Source: JBCDJI01 sp964351865 (GTDB lineage Bacteria > Verrucomicrobiota > Verrucomicrobiia > Methylacidiphilales > JBCBYL01). From it: a DNA stretch of 64,000 bases. Shown here in pieces: positions 33,997-42,411 of this stretch. Where the stretch lies: assembly GCA_964351865.1 (NCBI GenBank), contig CAYGPJ010000022.1:1-64000 (forward strand). Reading direction: 5' to 3'. Position 1 is the stretch's first letter, and each line of letters begins with the position of its first letter. A model generated the notes under the pieces. It was not told where the DNA came from. It made no database searches and worked only from the letters and a program-made list of their open reading frames with translations. A program made the position numbers and the translations under genes.

Positions 33997-34971
33997 TTAC
34001 AGCAGATACAGTATCGGGAACAGGAAAATCCAGACCAAATCCACAAAGTGCCAGAACAATCCACCCACTTCGATCCGGTTTGCGAAGTGTTTGCGGTTGG
34101 TAAAAAACATTTTACTGCCCGGGAAACAAAAGTAAGCCAACACTAAAGCACCCCCGATAACGTGTAAGGCGTGCAGACCCGTCATGGTAAAATAAATCGC
34201 AAAATAGGAATTATACTTCGGGGTGAACATAGAGTGGCGGAAGATCTGATCTTTCATGACCTTGAAGACCGGATGCTCCGCATGCCCCTCACCTATTGCG
34301 ACCTTTATCTTCGTTTCCAGGGTCTTGGATTCATACATGTCACCCGTTGCAATAATTCCGGGATGATTGAAGACCGGCACCGGATGGGCGTCATAGCCAT
34401 CCCCGTGCCCACCGTGTTCACCATGTGAACTTTCTGCCGCAAGTTTCTGATGGGCTGGCGATTCTTTTTTCAGATTCCGCGCACTGATCCATTCGATCGG
34501 TTGCCGCGCATCTGCTGCCACCAGAAAGAACTCTTCATTCTCACCGATCACGTGTCCGGTAATCTGCTCACCGTAGCCCTGCGGCTTACTGGTGTCCTTC
34601 ATGAAGGCACCGAAGTGATGAAACTTACCATAGTATTCGAATGATTTGATACCCATGAACCCAAGGGCACAGACGAGGGTAACGATCATGCAAAGTCGGA
34701 ACTTTTTAAAATCACCCAGTTTTACGTAAATGTAAGAGAGCACCACCGTGACACTCGACAGAATCAGAATAGCCGTATTAATCAGCCCCGGCAGATCCCA
34801 TAAAACGTGATCCGGCCATGTGCCTTCGGGCGCGCCCAGACGCAGGAAGATATAGGCGGAAAATAAGCCGCCAAACAACATAATCTCTGAGGCCAGAAAC
34901 AGCCAAATGCCGAGTTTAGCATTATAAACGCCGGTATCCGGGCGTTCTTGAACTTCGTAAGGAATCTGCAT
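33997..34971 (-). CDS. coxC: Cytochrome c oxidase subunit III with large periplasmic-size insertion
   Basis: 324-aa subunit III with five helices at about 21-45, 60-83, 92-108, 258-280 and 300-322. Normal five-helix versions have about 200 residues. The extra length is an insertion of about 110 residues between helices 3 and 4, containing a His/Gly-rich patch (SSHGEHGGHGDGYDAH) flanked by folded-looking sequence. Family motifs flanking the insertion, IKSFEYYGKFHHFGAF and YFTMTGLHALHVIGG, are intact. The gene begins 14 nt after subunit I. Confidence 0.9.
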   Translation of the reverse strand: MQIPYEVQERPDTGVYNAKLGIWLFLASEIMLFGGLFSAYIFLRLGAPEGTWPDHVLWDLPGLINTAILILSSVTVVLSYIYVKLGDFKKFRLCMIVTLVCALGFMGIKSFEYYGKFHHFGAFMKDTSKPQGYGEQITGHVIGENEEFFLVAADARQPIEWISARNLKKESPAHQKLAAESSHGEHGGHGDGYDAHPVPVFNHPGIIATGDMYESKTLETKIKVAIGEGHAEHPVFKVMKDQIFRHSMFTPKYNSYFAIYFTMTGLHALHVIGGALVLAYFCFPGSKMFFTNRKHFANRIEVGGLFWHFVDLVWIFLFPILYLL

Positions 34972-34985
34972 GATCAGTAAACGTT

Positions 34986-36884
34986 TTAACTTTTAGTCGT
35001 AGTGCTCTTCGGCTTTTCAGTTTTTTTATCCGGCTCATTCTGCGGGGTGTAATCTTTATCGGCGCCCGGCACACTGTATTCATAAGGTCCGCGATAAACC
35101 GTCACCGGTTTGTCAAAGTTACCATGGGGTGCCGGGAATGGGGTCTGCCAATCCAGCGTCGTCGCATTCCACGGGTTGGTTCCCACTTTTTCGCCCTTGA
35201 ACCAAGAAGTAAAGAAGCTGTAGATAAAGGGAAGTTGAGCCGCGAACATGATAAAGGCCGCCCAGGTCATCACGACGTTCCAGTGTAATACCGGAGCTGA
35301 CAGTTCATAACTGGCGCCGCCATCATACCAGCGACGATGCATGCCGGCCATTCCCTGAATGAACATGGGAGCAAAAATCAGGTTCATGCAGATCAACGTG
35401 GGCCAGAAATGCAGCTTGCCCAAAAATTCACTCATTTTTCGTCCCGTCACTTTCGGATACCAATGATAGACCCCCGCAAACAGACCAAAGATGACCCCGG
35501 GAGCCACCACATAGTGGAAGTGGCCGATCACATAGTAACTGTCATGCAAGTAGGACCCAATACTGCTGAATGCCAGCGGAATACCGGTCAGCCCCCCGAT
35601 TCCAAACATCGGCAGGAACGCGGTAGCAAACAGCATTGGCGTATTAAAGCGGATCGAACCACCCCACAGCGAGATCAATAACGCCGTCAAGATGATCACG
35701 GACGGAATGGAGATGATAGTAGTAGTCGTTTGGAAAAACGCACTGACTTTAGAACCCATACCGGTCATATACATGTGGTGAGCCCATACGATAAATGAGA
35801 GCAATCCGAGTGCGATCGTGCCATAGACCAGTGACTTGTAGCCCCAGAGTGGCTTGCGGGTATTACAGGCAATCACCTCTGCAACGATCCCGACGGCTGG
35901 CAGCAACATCACGTAAACTTCCGGATGCCCCAGGAACCAGAACAAATGTTGCCACAGCAGCGGACTCCCACCACCTGAGTAACTGTTAAGCACTTCGCCA
36001 CCCACATACAAACCAGCGGGCATAAAGAATGATGTGTGAGCCACACGGTCCATCAACTGCATGATTCCAGCCGCTTCCAATGGCGGGAAGGCCAGCAACA
36101 ACAGGAATGCCGTAACCAGAATGGCCCAGGTGAAATAGGGCAGTCGCATCCAGGACATGCCCTTCGCACGCAATTGCACCACCGTCACAATCACATTCAC
36201 CGAACCCAGCAAAGATGAAGTAATTAAAAGCACCATGGCGATCAGCCACAGGGATTGTCCATTAAAAATGGATGCCATGAACATGGCTCCATCACCTGAC
36301 ATAAATTGGCTGAAAAATTCAATCGTAGGCCCCTGTGGTTGGTCGGCAGTAGCCGCTAATGGAGAGTATGACGTCCAACCTGATTTGGCTGCCCCGCCTG
36401 GCACCAGAAAACTCAGGAACATGATGAGTGCCCCGGGCAGGAAGCTCCAGAAGCTGGCCATATTCAAACGTGGAAAAGCCATATCCGGCGCGCCCACCTG
36501 CAGTGGCATCACATAGTTACCAAAAGCAGCAAAACCCAGCGGAACCACACCTAGAAAAACCATGATGGTTCCGTGCATCGCACCCAGAGAATTATAGAAC
36601 TGAGCCTGCATCACCCCGTTGGCCATCATTTCGGGACCCACCACGTTTTCCAGCAGGTTACCTACAAACGGAATCGCTTCCCCCGGATAAGCCAGCTGCC
36701 AGCGCATCAGGATCATCATGATGAATCCACCCATCAGGCTCAACATCGCTGTAATAGCATATTGAATTCCGATGACTTTGTGGTCCGTTGAAAATACGTA
36801 CTTCCACCAGAACGACTGTGGTCCGTGGTCGTGATCATGATCATGATGATCATCGTGTTCGGTTGTGTGGGCGGCTTCCTGCAT
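34986..36884 (-). CDS. coxA: Cytochrome c oxidase subunit I (A-type) lacking the K-channel lysine
   Basis: 632-aa catalytic subunit of an aa3-type oxidase. All metal ligands are present: low-spin haem His in AMHGTIMVF and HFHY, CuB histidines in HPEVY and AHHMY, and the high-spin haem His in HFHY. The Tyr of HPEVY gives the His-Tyr crosslink and its Glu the A1-type D-channel end. D-channel VGAPDMAFPRLN is normal. In the K-channel helix the family's IPxGIKxF reads IPSVIILT, so residue 398 is Ile (bases 35691-35693), not Lys. The N terminus has a His/Asp tract (HDDHHDHDHDHGP) that may bind copper or another metal. Confidence 0.95.
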   Translation of the reverse strand: MQEAAHTTEHDDHHDHDHDHGPQSFWWKYVFSTDHKVIGIQYAITAMLSLMGGFIMMILMRWQLAYPGEAIPFVGNLLENVVGPEMMANGVMQAQFYNSLGAMHGTIMVFLGVVPLGFAAFGNYVMPLQVGAPDMAFPRLNMASFWSFLPGALIMFLSFLVPGGAAKSGWTSYSPLAATADQPQGPTIEFFSQFMSGDGAMFMASIFNGQSLWLIAMVLLITSSLLGSVNVIVTVVQLRAKGMSWMRLPYFTWAILVTAFLLLLAFPPLEAAGIMQLMDRVAHTSFFMPAGLYVGGEVLNSYSGGGSPLLWQHLFWFLGHPEVYVMLLPAVGIVAEVIACNTRKPLWGYKSLVYGTIALGLLSFIVWAHHMYMTGMGSKVSAFFQTTTTIISIPSVIILTALLISLWGGSIRFNTPMLFATAFLPMFGIGGLTGIPLAFSSIGSYLHDSYYVIGHFHYVVAPGVIFGLFAGVYHWYPKVTGRKMSEFLGKLHFWPTLICMNLIFAPMFIQGMAGMHRRWYDGGASYELSAPVLHWNVVMTWAAFIMFAAQLPFIYSFFTSWFKGEKVGTNPWNATTLDWQTPFPAPHGNFDKPVTVYRGPYEYSVPGADKDYTPQNEPDKKTEKPKSTTTKS

Positions 36885-36965
36885 GGCGAAATATATTTTA
36901 TTTTAAGTGATACTCAAACGTTCGGATAAAGTTATAATTTTAACTGTTTCTTTAAATTAGCGGAA
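36885..36965 (-). other. Longest gap inside the superoperon
   Basis: 81 nt of A/T-rich DNA separate the cytochrome c gene from coxA, while most other junctions overlap or are under 20 nt. No terminator is visible. It could hold an internal promoter for the oxidase half, but I see no convincing -35/-10 pair. Confidence 0.35.
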
Positions 36966-37646
36966 CTACTTTCCAAAAACCTGTTCTAATTCAGCCGCGG
37001 TCCAGGCTTCGGTGCGGCTGCCATGGTCGGCACGAACTTTAGCAACTGCTTCTGGCGCGATGGGAGGAGCAGCATTTCCCCATTCCTGACGAATATAGGT
37101 GGTAACGGCGGCCATCTGTACATCGGAAAGTGTCGGAGCCCAGCCCACCATCACGTTATTATAAATATTTCCTTTGACCTCAATGGGCCCCTGTAAGCCG
37201 CCGAGAATCAGTGCAATCAGCCGTTCATCATTCTCCAACACCCAACGCGATCCCGCCAGCGGGGGATATTGTCCGGCGACCCCGCCACCTGTTGCCTGGT
37301 GACACGCCTGGCAATTGGCCTGATAAACACGCTTACCATTTTTCAGCAGCACCGCCATAGGATCCTCTTCCACCGCGGCACCAGCATCCGCCGTGGACGC
37401 TGCTGAACCGCCACGCTCATCATAGCCATCCGCCTTAAAGCCCGCACTGAACATTCCGAAATACATAAAGCCCAAAGCCAATACCACCATGACAAAACCA
37501 ATTCCTAAAAGAGGAATCGGCTCCGCACCCTGGTCGGGGTCCGCTTGCTCACGCTTGATCTGCTCATGAATACGTGAAACATTGTTCGATTCGTTATAAT
37601 CGATGTCGCGCTGTTCCGAATCGTTTTTGTTTATCTCATCGCTCAT
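36966..37646 (-). CDS. Membrane-anchored monohaem cytochrome c
   Basis: 226-aa protein with a charged cytoplasmic N terminus, one helix (about residues 46-68, LGIGFVMVVLALGFMYFG) and a periplasmic class I cytochrome c domain. It has one haem site, CQACH, a GQYPPLAGS loop and a probable Met ligand in NNVMVGWAP. The layout is CcoP-like (CcoP binds two haems), but only one haem motif is found. The start overlaps the CcoO-like stop codon by 4 nt. It is a candidate electron donor to the CuA of subunit II, which lacks its own fused cytochrome. Confidence 0.9.
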   Translation of the reverse strand: MSDEINKNDSEQRDIDYNESNNVSRIHEQIKREQADPDQGAEPIPLLGIGFVMVVLALGFMYFGMFSAGFKADGYDERGGSAASTADAGAAVEEDPMAVLLKNGKRVYQANCQACHQATGGGVAGQYPPLAGSRWVLENDERLIALILGGLQGPIEVKGNIYNNVMVGWAPTLSDVQMAAVTTYIRQEWGNAAPPIAPEAVAKVRADHGSRTEAWTAAELEQVFGK

Positions 37647-38392
37647 TGGGTGGCCTCCGGCAGGGCATAACTTTGATCCAGTGACATCAGGTAAGCGATC
37701 AACGCTTCGGCTTCAGGACCCGGCACCCCTTGGAAACCTGGTTTAGCCACATCCGCGCTAACCGCTTGTGACGCAGGCTGTCCGACGACTGGAATTTCTT
37801 TAAACAGTGATCTGTAAGATGGCATTAATGACCATTCATGCAAACTGCGCGGTGCATATAAATGCTGAAGTAGATACTTTTGATAAGCTGCTACCACTCC
37901 CGCCCATTCCTCATCGGAATACTTTTCACGCACTTTGACTGAATTCTGGATACTGTCGGCGGCGGTTTCCCATTTCATGTTATCTTCCGCAAAGCGCTCA
38001 TCCTGGTAGAGCTTCATGGTTTTGATGATCCGCTGATTACTGCCGATGTTTGATAAATCCGGGCCTAAACGCATGTAACCCATCGTGGCTGAAGAACGAT
38101 ACATGTAGTCCCGCGCGACGCTCCGGCGATTGCCCCAACCCCGCACCAGATCAGTGCCCTGATACAGACCACGCACTTGCTGGGTATGGCAATACATACA
38201 CCCTTGAGAAAGATAGACATCCTCTCCCGCAATCGCTTCTCCGGTCGGAAGTGGCGGAAAGGTTAATCCGGTATCTTCGTCCGCGTAGGGTTCCACCTGT
38301 CCAAACTGATAGAATGGAACCAGAATCATCCCCCCCCAACCCAGCACGGTCAGGATAAAAATACCGACAAAAAGAGATTTCATGCTCTTCAT
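37643..38392 (-). CDS. CcoO-like monohaem cytochrome c
   Basis: 249-aa protein resembling CcoO/FixO, the cytochrome c subunit of cbb3 oxidases. It has an N-terminal anchor helix (about residues 5-27), then GEDVYLSQGCMYCHTQQVRG with haem site CMYCH, the CcoO-type RLGPDLSNIG segment, and LMPSYRSLF supplying the axial Met. It is encoded directly after the CcoN-like gene with no gap, as in genuine ccoNO pairs. Because its CcoN partner lacks active-site ligands, this protein probably passes electrons on to another acceptor rather than to a cbb3 haem-copper centre. Confidence 0.88.
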   Translation of the reverse strand: MKSMKSLFVGIFILTVLGWGGMILVPFYQFGQVEPYADEDTGLTFPPLPTGEAIAGEDVYLSQGCMYCHTQQVRGLYQGTDLVRGWGNRRSVARDYMYRSSATMGYMRLGPDLSNIGSNQRIIKTMKLYQDERFAEDNMKWETAADSIQNSVKVREKYSDEEWAGVVAAYQKYLLQHLYAPRSLHEWSLMPSYRSLFKEIPVVGQPASQAVSADVAKPGFQGVPGPEAEALIAYLMSLDQSYALPEATQ

Positions 38393-40048
38393 TTAGTGTC
38401 CTCCCCCATGATTGGCTTCCGGCAGCAACGTCGGACCGCCGGTCAGGCGTCCCAGACGGAACAGCATTAAAATGTAATGGAAAATAAACAGGAACTGCGC
38501 CCCCGCCAGCACCCACAAGGGAATCACCAAGGTGGAAATACTGGTCTTCGGCAGGATATCAAACATCATTAATACGGTGTAAAGCACCCACGACAACAAC
38601 ACGATACCGGTCATCGGGAAGAACAGTCGCTTAATCGACAGCCCCACTAACATCATCACCATTGTCACCAGGAACCAGATCAGGAACATCAGTGGCAACG
38701 GGGAACGAACAATCAGATTTACACTCTCCACCACCGGTTTGTAACCGGCAAAGTAAGATGAAATGGCCGTTGAATCAATCGCCCCACCCTGCAGGAAGCC
38801 TCCTACCAGCCACATCATGATCACAATCGCGATCGCATAGGCCGTCAGCAGGAAATGCCATTTGATCAGGCGGGATGAAATCCACTCACAACCCACCATT
38901 CGCGGCGTAATGTAGTAGATTGCGCCGAACATAATAAAGCTGAAGAAGGCATAGAACATCAGGTTAAAGGAACCGTATGAGAAAATGGTGGACTGGGCGA
39001 TGTAGCTAATGCCACGGAACGAGGTGAATGCCAGTAAGACTTGCCCCACGATGTAAGCAATCAGTCCGAAAATTATGAACTTCAAGGTCGGACTGCTGAC
39101 CGCTTTGTCGTAATTCCCTTCCAGGGTTTTATGAAAATTAAACCCGACCACCCACACCGGAATCAGCATCAGGAAGGTGGTAGCGATGCCGGTGGTGATA
39201 ATCCATGCCGGCACTGGTGCGCCTACCAGTTGAGCTCCGGAATTCCATGGGCTGAAGAAAGCCAGACTCCAGAAGCCGAAGGCGGCTAAGTAGTAACTGT
39301 AAATCGGACGTCCGATCACTTTAGGCACCAGGAAATAAGCTAAACCGAGTCCGACCGGCACAAACCACAGACCGACGATCCCTTGTTTGACCCAGACGTT
39401 GATGACGGTCCCCATCACCCCATTCATCGGGAACCAGTTCAGTAGCAGATTACCAGTGAAATAAATGGCGGGGAACCAAAGTGCGGCACCGATCAGATAC
39501 CAGAGCGAGATGTAAAGTTCACTCTGTTGCCGGCGGCGCAGCATGTCGATACAACCCAACGCAAAAAGCGCGAAGGCGATCAGCATCGGAATCGTGGCCA
39601 GCGTCGGAAATTCCAACCATTCACGCCCGGTGTTAAAACCAGCCAGAATACAGACGATCCCCAAGGTCACCGCCGCATTCCATAATATGGAGGCCACCTG
39701 CACCAGCAGGGAGTATTTAAGTTCTGCCCGAGTCAGGCGACCCAACAGCCAAAGCACCGCACCGAAAGATGCCTGGAAACACCAGCCGTAGATCCACATG
39801 TGGATAAACGCAGGGTAAATTTTGCCGTAGTTCAGGAAATCGAGAGGATAACCGAAAAAAGAATTCAGATGTTCCGGATTTTTTAATTTATAAAAAACCA
39901 TTCCACCAAAGAGAGTACCGAAGAATAGCCACAGCATTGCATTCCCGAAGAAAAGCAAGACAGGCTTACTGACACTGGCATCCACGCGAGCACGTTGTGC
40001 GGCGTCTGTGTTTAAATTAGCAGCTGTTGTCACTGATTCGTATGCCAT
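38393..40048 (-). CDS. CcoN-like membrane protein without haem-copper ligands
   Basis: 551-aa protein of about 12 helices that follows the CcoN (cbb3 oxidase subunit I) pattern, for example the segment RPIYSYYLAAFGFW and the IYYITPRM helix end. Of the family's six metal-binding histidines only the helix-2 low-spin haem ligand seems kept (His83 in PAFIHMWIYG). The CuB His-Asn site reads Lys-Gln-Gly (VKQGIVG), the CuB His-His pair reads Ala-Gln (about 272-273), and the GHVHSG haem segment reads GSFNLM. Apart from His306 at a helix end, no His occurs between 84 and 397. It cannot form the active site. It is encoded between ActF-side genes and a CcoO-like cytochrome, and its stop codon directly abuts the CcoO-like start. 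Confidence 0.85.
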   Translation of the reverse strand: MAYESVTTAANLNTDAAQRARVDASVSKPVLLFFGNAMLWLFFGTLFGGMVFYKLKNPEHLNSFFGYPLDFLNYGKIYPAFIHMWIYGWCFQASFGAVLWLLGRLTRAELKYSLLVQVASILWNAAVTLGIVCILAGFNTGREWLEFPTLATIPMLIAFALFALGCIDMLRRRQQSELYISLWYLIGAALWFPAIYFTGNLLLNWFPMNGVMGTVINVWVKQGIVGLWFVPVGLGLAYFLVPKVIGRPIYSYYLAAFGFWSLAFFSPWNSGAQLVGAPVPAWIITTGIATTFLMLIPVWVVGFNFHKTLEGNYDKAVSSPTLKFIIFGLIAYIVGQVLLAFTSFRGISYIAQSTIFSYGSFNLMFYAFFSFIMFGAIYYITPRMVGCEWISSRLIKWHFLLTAYAIAIVIMMWLVGGFLQGGAIDSTAISSYFAGYKPVVESVNLIVRSPLPLMFLIWFLVTMVMMLVGLSIKRLFFPMTGIVLLSWVLYTVLMMFDILPKTSISTLVIPLWVLAGAQFLFIFHYILMLFRLGRLTGGPTLLPEANHGGGH

Positions 40049-40051
40049 AAC

Positions 40052-40519
40052 TTAATTGCTCGCCTCCTCTGGGGCTGGTGTCACTACCGCCTCGGCGGCA
40101 GCTGTCGGCTCCGCCGCTGGACTCTCTGCCTGAGCAGCCCCGTTCGCTCCAGCATCAGGTGCAGGAGTTGGAGTTGGAGTTGGAGCTGCGGGAACCGCCG
40201 GATCCACGGGAACGCCGCTAGGCCGTGGCGCCTGGTTTTGCAAATCAGCTAAAGTCACTTCCATCGCGCGCTCAAGCGGCAACTGGACCGTTCCTTTTTC
40301 TTTAGAAATTAATCGGTAGCTGGCTCGCTCTTTTGCCATCCCGGTCTGCATGTCCGCCAGCTTAATGGTACGATCCTTGACGATTTGGGTGGCAACCGCT
40401 TGCTGCGGATCACCTGTTTTGATGATCAGTAGCGAGAAGAGACCGATCGCGCACACTGCCGCAGCAGCGATGAGAATCGCCGCTCCCAGATTTATGGTAA
40501 CATCTTTTTCTTTGCTCAT
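40052..40519 (-). CDS. Small single-span protein between actF and the CcoN-like gene
   Basis: 155-aa protein: short cytoplasmic start, one helix (about residues 10-34, LGAAILIAAAAVCAIGLFSLL), a folded part of about 60 residues with YRLISKEKGTVQLPLERAMEV, then a Pro/Ala/Thr-rich tail. The Y..(8)..G.V.LP..RAM pattern is one I associate, from memory, with small proteins of oxidase and SCO-type clusters. No named family. Tight spacing (2-3 nt on each side) makes it part of the complex or its assembly. Confidence 0.72.
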   Translation of the reverse strand: MSKEKDVTINLGAAILIAAAAVCAIGLFSLLIIKTGDPQQAVATQIVKDRTIKLADMQTGMAKERASYRLISKEKGTVQLPLERAMEVTLADLQNQAPRPSGVPVDPAVPAAPTPTPTPAPDAGANGAAQAESPAAEPTAAAEAVVTPAPEEASN

Positions 40520-40521
40520 GG

Positions 40522-41799
40522 TCAGTTCTTCAAAGTCACAGATTCATACAGACGCGGATCGCGCAGGGGGAAGAGATTGCTGGTCGGCAATCTTCTCCAG
40601 ATAAACAGTCCAGCCAGTAAAGCGATGATTCCCACAAACAGGGTCACATCCAACCAGTGGAAGGGTAATTTTTCCAGAAATTGAATGTGGTAATCATCTT
40701 CGATGCCTGCCTTGATGGATTTGCGGATCTGATACTCCGGCATGATGATCCAGTAGAGATCCACCAGATGCATCGTCAGATAAACCGTTGCCGCGACACA
40801 GAGTCGGAAAGGGTTGCGTTTCGCCGGCTGAGTCAACAGCAACACGAACGGCAGGAAGAAGTGTCCGAATACCAGCAGCAGCGCGGTATAGGACCACCAG
40901 CCGGTGTTACGATGCGCAAACCAGATGGTTTCTTCCGGAATATTGGCATAGTAATAAAGCATGTATTGGCTGAATGCGATGTAGGCCCAGAAAATCGTGA
41001 AGGCAAAGAGCAGTTTGCCCATAATGTGGTTATGTTCGACGGTGAACACCTGACGCAGATAACCCGCTTTATGTAATCCGTTGGCCAACAAAATCGTGAA
41101 TGCCATACTGGAACCGGCTGCCCCGGCAAAAATATAAACGCCGAACATGGTCGAGAACCAGTGGAAATTCAATGCCATCAACCAGTCGATCCCGGCAAAA
41201 CTGATCGCCAGTCCAAAGCAGATCATCGCCGCGTTGCCGACCTTACGCATCAGCAGCGAAGTATTGATATCACCGGTTTCATCCTGCATCACCGACCAGC
41301 GCCGCAACAGATAAGCGGCCAAGCCGAAGAAACCAAAATAGAGGACCTGACGCAGCCAGAAAAATCCATCATTCAGAAACCATGTTTTTGCCCCCAGCAG
41401 AGGATCGTCCGCCGGATCGATTTGCATCCACTTCAGGACATAAAAGACGTGTTGAGGATCCCAGAAGAAGTAAGCCAGTGGCAGGAACAGGATCAACAGC
41501 CACGGGAAGAACATGCTGGCCACATTTTCCATCAGCCGCCGCACCACTGTGGTCCAGTTGGCATTGACGATGTGATGCAGAATCACCCAGAACAGGCAAC
41601 CGGCACTCACCGTGAAGACAAAGCTGTAAACCCATAACCAGGAAAAGGCCACTCGCATGGAGTCCCCGGTAAAGAAACCGATGCAGCTGATGAGAATGGC
41701 CAGAATCCCCACTCCTATCAGGATGAAAGGAATCAGACCGGTTTTAGTGAGATTGAACCGTTCCGCATCAGGGCGCTTAATTTTTCCGTGTCCGCTCAT
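40522..41799 (-). CDS. actF: Alternative complex III subunit ActF
   Basis: 425-aa membrane protein of about ten helices, related to NrfD and to ActC. ActF is the second quinone-site-type subunit of alternative complex III. Recognisable segments are FSWLWVYSFVFTVSAGCLFW, WDPQHVFYVLKW, and IDWLMALNFHWFSTMFGVYIF followed by EHNHIMGKLLFAFTIFW. It carries no cofactor. Its gene comes after actE, the usual ACIII order, with 6 nt between. Confidence 0.92.
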   Translation of the reverse strand: MSGHGKIKRPDAERFNLTKTGLIPFILIGVGILAILISCIGFFTGDSMRVAFSWLWVYSFVFTVSAGCLFWVILHHIVNANWTTVVRRLMENVASMFFPWLLILFLPLAYFFWDPQHVFYVLKWMQIDPADDPLLGAKTWFLNDGFFWLRQVLYFGFFGLAAYLLRRWSVMQDETGDINTSLLMRKVGNAAMICFGLAISFAGIDWLMALNFHWFSTMFGVYIFAGAAGSSMAFTILLANGLHKAGYLRQVFTVEHNHIMGKLLFAFTIFWAYIAFSQYMLYYYANIPEETIWFAHRNTGWWSYTALLLVFGHFFLPFVLLLTQPAKRNPFRLCVAATVYLTMHLVDLYWIIMPEYQIRKSIKAGIEDDYHIQFLEKLPFHWLDVTLFVGIIALLAGLFIWRRLPTSNLFPLRDPRLYESVTLKN

Positions 41800-41805
41800 G
41801 GTAAA

Positions 41806-42411
41806 TTACTTCAGTCTCTCTTTTTCATCATCCGGGACATCGGCCAACGTCGCATTCTTGGAACGCTGCAGCACGCGGATATAGGCGACGATCGCCCAGT
41901 TGTCCTCAGGCTGGATGTGCGGTAACCCGACCATCAGGCCTTTCCCGTTTTTGATGGTGTTAAAAATCTGTCCTTCCGGCATGTCACGAAAGCGATCGGA
42001 ATGGTAATTAGCCACCCCAGCCACACCGTATTGGGTGGTGATTCCGTTACCGGCTCCGGTTTCTCCGTGGCAAACTGCACAGTTGATATTATAGCGTTGC
42101 TGTCCGCGCTTGAGCACCTCACTGGTAATCTCAATCGGGTAACCAGCGCCCCACTGTCCATCCATCTGGCCAGTCAGCAGGTATTCGTTTTCCACCGGAC
42201 GGTTGAACGGAATGGTTCCCGGCACTGGCTGGCGATCAATCCGTCCATCTTCAAACAGGTAGGACACATTCTGTGACTTGTACTTCGGCTGGTGGTCCAT
42301 GTCGGGGAAGACTTCAAACGGCGGACGTCTGAATTCCGTGCCACGGAATCCGAAGATACAAACCGTCAGCACCAGTGCGATGACATACCCAAAAAAGAAT
42401 ATCCGAATCAT
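41806..42411 (-). CDS. actE: Alternative complex III cytochrome c subunit ActE
   Basis: 201-aa monohaem cytochrome c with an N-terminal anchor helix (about residues 3-21; no lipobox seen). The haem site is CAVCH in YNINCAVCHGETGAG, and the axial Met probably lies in GKGLMVGLPHIQ. ActE passes electrons from the complex towards the oxidase. The gene overlaps actD by 4 nt. Confidence 0.92.
   Translation of the reverse strand: MIRIFFFGYVIALVLTVCIFGFRGTEFRRPPFEVFPDMDHQPKYKSQNVSYLFEDGRIDRQPVPGTIPFNRPVENEYLLTGQMDGQWGAGYPIEITSEVLKRGQQRYNINCAVCHGETGAGNGITTQYGVAGVANYHSDRFRDMPEGQIFNTIKNGKGLMVGLPHIQPEDNWAIVAYIRVLQRSKNATLADVPDDEKERLK

Noticed and set aside
36966..37646. Naming the cytochrome c gene ccoP
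   Set aside because: CcoP binds two haems; only one CxxCH site is present here, so the call was left as a monohaem cytochrome c.
38393..40048. Calling the CcoN-like gene a working cbb3-type oxidase subunit
   Set aside because: Five of six metal-ligand histidines are missing in an otherwise uninterrupted frame, so catalysis is not possible in the usual way.
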